Assembly: GCF_011045125.1 (NCBI RefSeq)
Contig: NZ_JAAKZF010000001.1
Span: forward strand, 400,021-464,020
Length of the DNA stretch: 64,000 nt
Reading direction: 5' to 3'
Origin: Allomesorhizobium camelthorni
GTDB lineage: Bacteria > Pseudomonadota > Alphaproteobacteria > Rhizobiales > Rhizobiaceae
Shown here one piece after another: positions 63,421 to 64,000 of the stretch (positions are counted from its first letter, which is position 1; the number at the start of each line of letters is the position of its first letter). The notes below the pieces were generated by a model. That model had not been told where the DNA came from. It worked only from the letters and a program-made list of their open reading frames with translations, and made no database searches. The position numbers and the translations under genes are program-made.

Positions 63421-63468
63421 TGGCGCACCCGACAGGATTCGAACCTGTGACCTCTGCCTTCGGAGGGC
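63421..63468 (-). repeat. 3' fragment of tRNA-Arg(CCG), att site
   Basis: Read on the minus strand these 48 bases are the 3' part of a tRNA: from the anticodon stem and loop (CCTCCGAAGG, anticodon CCG) through AGAGGTCA, T arm ACAGGTTCGAATCCTGT and acceptor CGGGTGC to GCCA. The D arm and 5' acceptor are missing; the sequence diverges at position 63469. This is the duplicated core left by a tyrosine integrase that inserts in a tRNA 3' end. The island side is to the right, where the integrase lies, so an intact tRNA-Arg(CCG) is expected at the other end, outside the window. Confidence 0.8.
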
Positions 63469-63488
63469 GAGCAATGCGGCCCGAAGGA

Positions 63489-63518
63489 AGTTCGCCAGAG
63501 TTCGCTATAGTTCGATAA
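63489..63518 (+). repeat. Three phased 10-bp direct repeats beside the att site
   Basis: AGTTCGCCAG, AGTTCGCTAT and AGTTCGATAA stand in tandem, sharing AGTTCG at exact 10-bp spacing, i.e. one helical turn. Located 20 bp from the tRNA fragment and about 110 bp before the integrase start, they look like arm-type integrase or excisionase sites. Confidence 0.6.
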
Positions 63519-63626
63519 TTCCGTTGTAACACAATAGCTTACTGAAATTGCGGTTTCTCAGCGCTACGCTGTCTTACTCCATGGCTTGCCCGCTTTTGGT
63601 GAGTTTATGGTGAGTAAGGAGCGACT

Positions 63627-63992
63627 ATGCCAAAGCTGACCAAGACGGTCATCGATAACGCCACACCGCGTGAGAAGCAGTTCACAATCTGGTGCAGCGA
63701 ACTCAAGGGTTTTGGCATCTTTGTCCAGCCGAGCGGCACGCGCACCTACTTCGTCGACTATCGAAGTCCCAACGGGATGCGGCGGCGGATGACTATCGGA
63801 CGGCATGGCCCTATCACCGTGGAGCAGGCCCGCAAGCTCGCCATGGCCGAGCTTGGGAGCGTTGTGAAAGGAAGAGATCCGGCCGGAGATCGAACGGCGC
63901 GCCGTCGGTCATTAACGGTACGCGAGCTGTGCGAAGACTATCTGACGATGACTGAAAAGGGCCTAGTCTTACTGTGTCATAAGTTTCGTTAA
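63627..63992 (+). CDS. Tyrosine integrase, N-terminal part only (truncated)
   Basis: 121-aa open frame that is the N-terminus of a P4-type/DUF4102 tyrosine integrase: the arm-DNA-binding domain (about residues 1-85) with LKGFGIFVQPSGTRTYFVDYRS and the HGPITVEQARKLAMAELG segment, then LTVRELCEDYLTM, the start of the core-binding domain. Full proteins are around 400 aa and carry a catalytic RKHRHY domain, which is absent. After GLVL the sequence departs from the family and stops at 63992, eight bases from the window end. AAGGAG precedes the ATG. Probably disrupted by an insertion near 63965, or the window is cut there. Confidence 0.78.
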   Translation: MPKLTKTVIDNATPREKQFTIWCSELKGFGIFVQPSGTRTYFVDYRSPNGMRRRMTIGRHGPITVEQARKLAMAELGSVVKGRDPAGDRTARRRSLTVRELCEDYLTMTEKGLVLLCHKFR

Positions 63993-64000
63993 CGATTGAT

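Overview
The window reads as a chromosomal segment of a high-GC alphaproteobacterium of the order Hyphomicrobiales (Rhizobiales), most like Mesorhizobium or another Phyllobacteriaceae member. The basis is the gene content: a housekeeping block of PPDK regulatory protein, maf, aroE, coaE, dnaQ and secB; rhizobial conserved families such as DUF1402 and DUF2585; an almost complete succinoglycan-type exo cluster; and a putative CtrA site in front of minCDE. Taxonomy is inferred from recognised proteins and synteny, not from a database search.

Layout. 1-13.1 kb: core genes in tightly coupled operons (PDRP-maf-aroE-coaE-dnaQ; secB and fxsA facing left; Tim44-like-mltA-smr-XRE; hslV-GNAT-DUF2585-DUF2157-hslU facing left). 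13.1-14.0 kb: non-coding DNA with two palindromic repeat families. 14.0-23.4 kb: an accessory catabolic or transport locus. A leftward operon (UPF0261/Tm-1-like protein, PEP-hydrolase-like TIM barrel, cupin) lies opposite a TetR regulator, followed by a sugar-type ABC importer with one binding protein, two permeases, a 69-aa membrane peptide and two different ATPases. This is the best candidate for an undescribed pathway. 23.4-36.5 kb: small stress and membrane genes, an unusual long-variable-arm tRNA with a UAU anticodon, uppP, a GST-fold protein resembling FzlA, queG, mepA, glk, an ABC exporter, dapB, gpmA and tRNA-Leu(CAG). 36.5-39.0 kb: a FecR-domain protein and a CHASE2-adenylate/guanylate cyclase.

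39.6-59.3 kb: exopolysaccharide cluster in the Sinorhizobium meliloti order exoZ-Q-F-Y / X / U / V-W / K-L-A-M-O-N-P, with an exoH-like acyltransferase displaced to the far end behind a metallophosphatase. No exoT-type flippase and no exoB are present. The parts together would make UDP-glucose (ExoN), start the lipid-linked unit (ExoY, ExoF), extend it (ExoA, L, M, O, U, W), decorate it (ExoZ, ExoH, ExoV), polymerise and export it (ExoQ, ExoP, ExoF), trim it (ExoK) and restrain it (ExoX).

59.3-64 kb: minCDE, then a junction with accessory DNA. It holds a transposase 3' remnant, MAPEG and VOC genes, an HxlR regulator with two palindromic operators, a 48-bp 3' fragment of a tRNA-Arg(CCG) gene acting as an att site, three phased 10-bp repeats, and the start of a tyrosine integrase cut short at the window end. 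A genomic island probably begins here and continues to the right.
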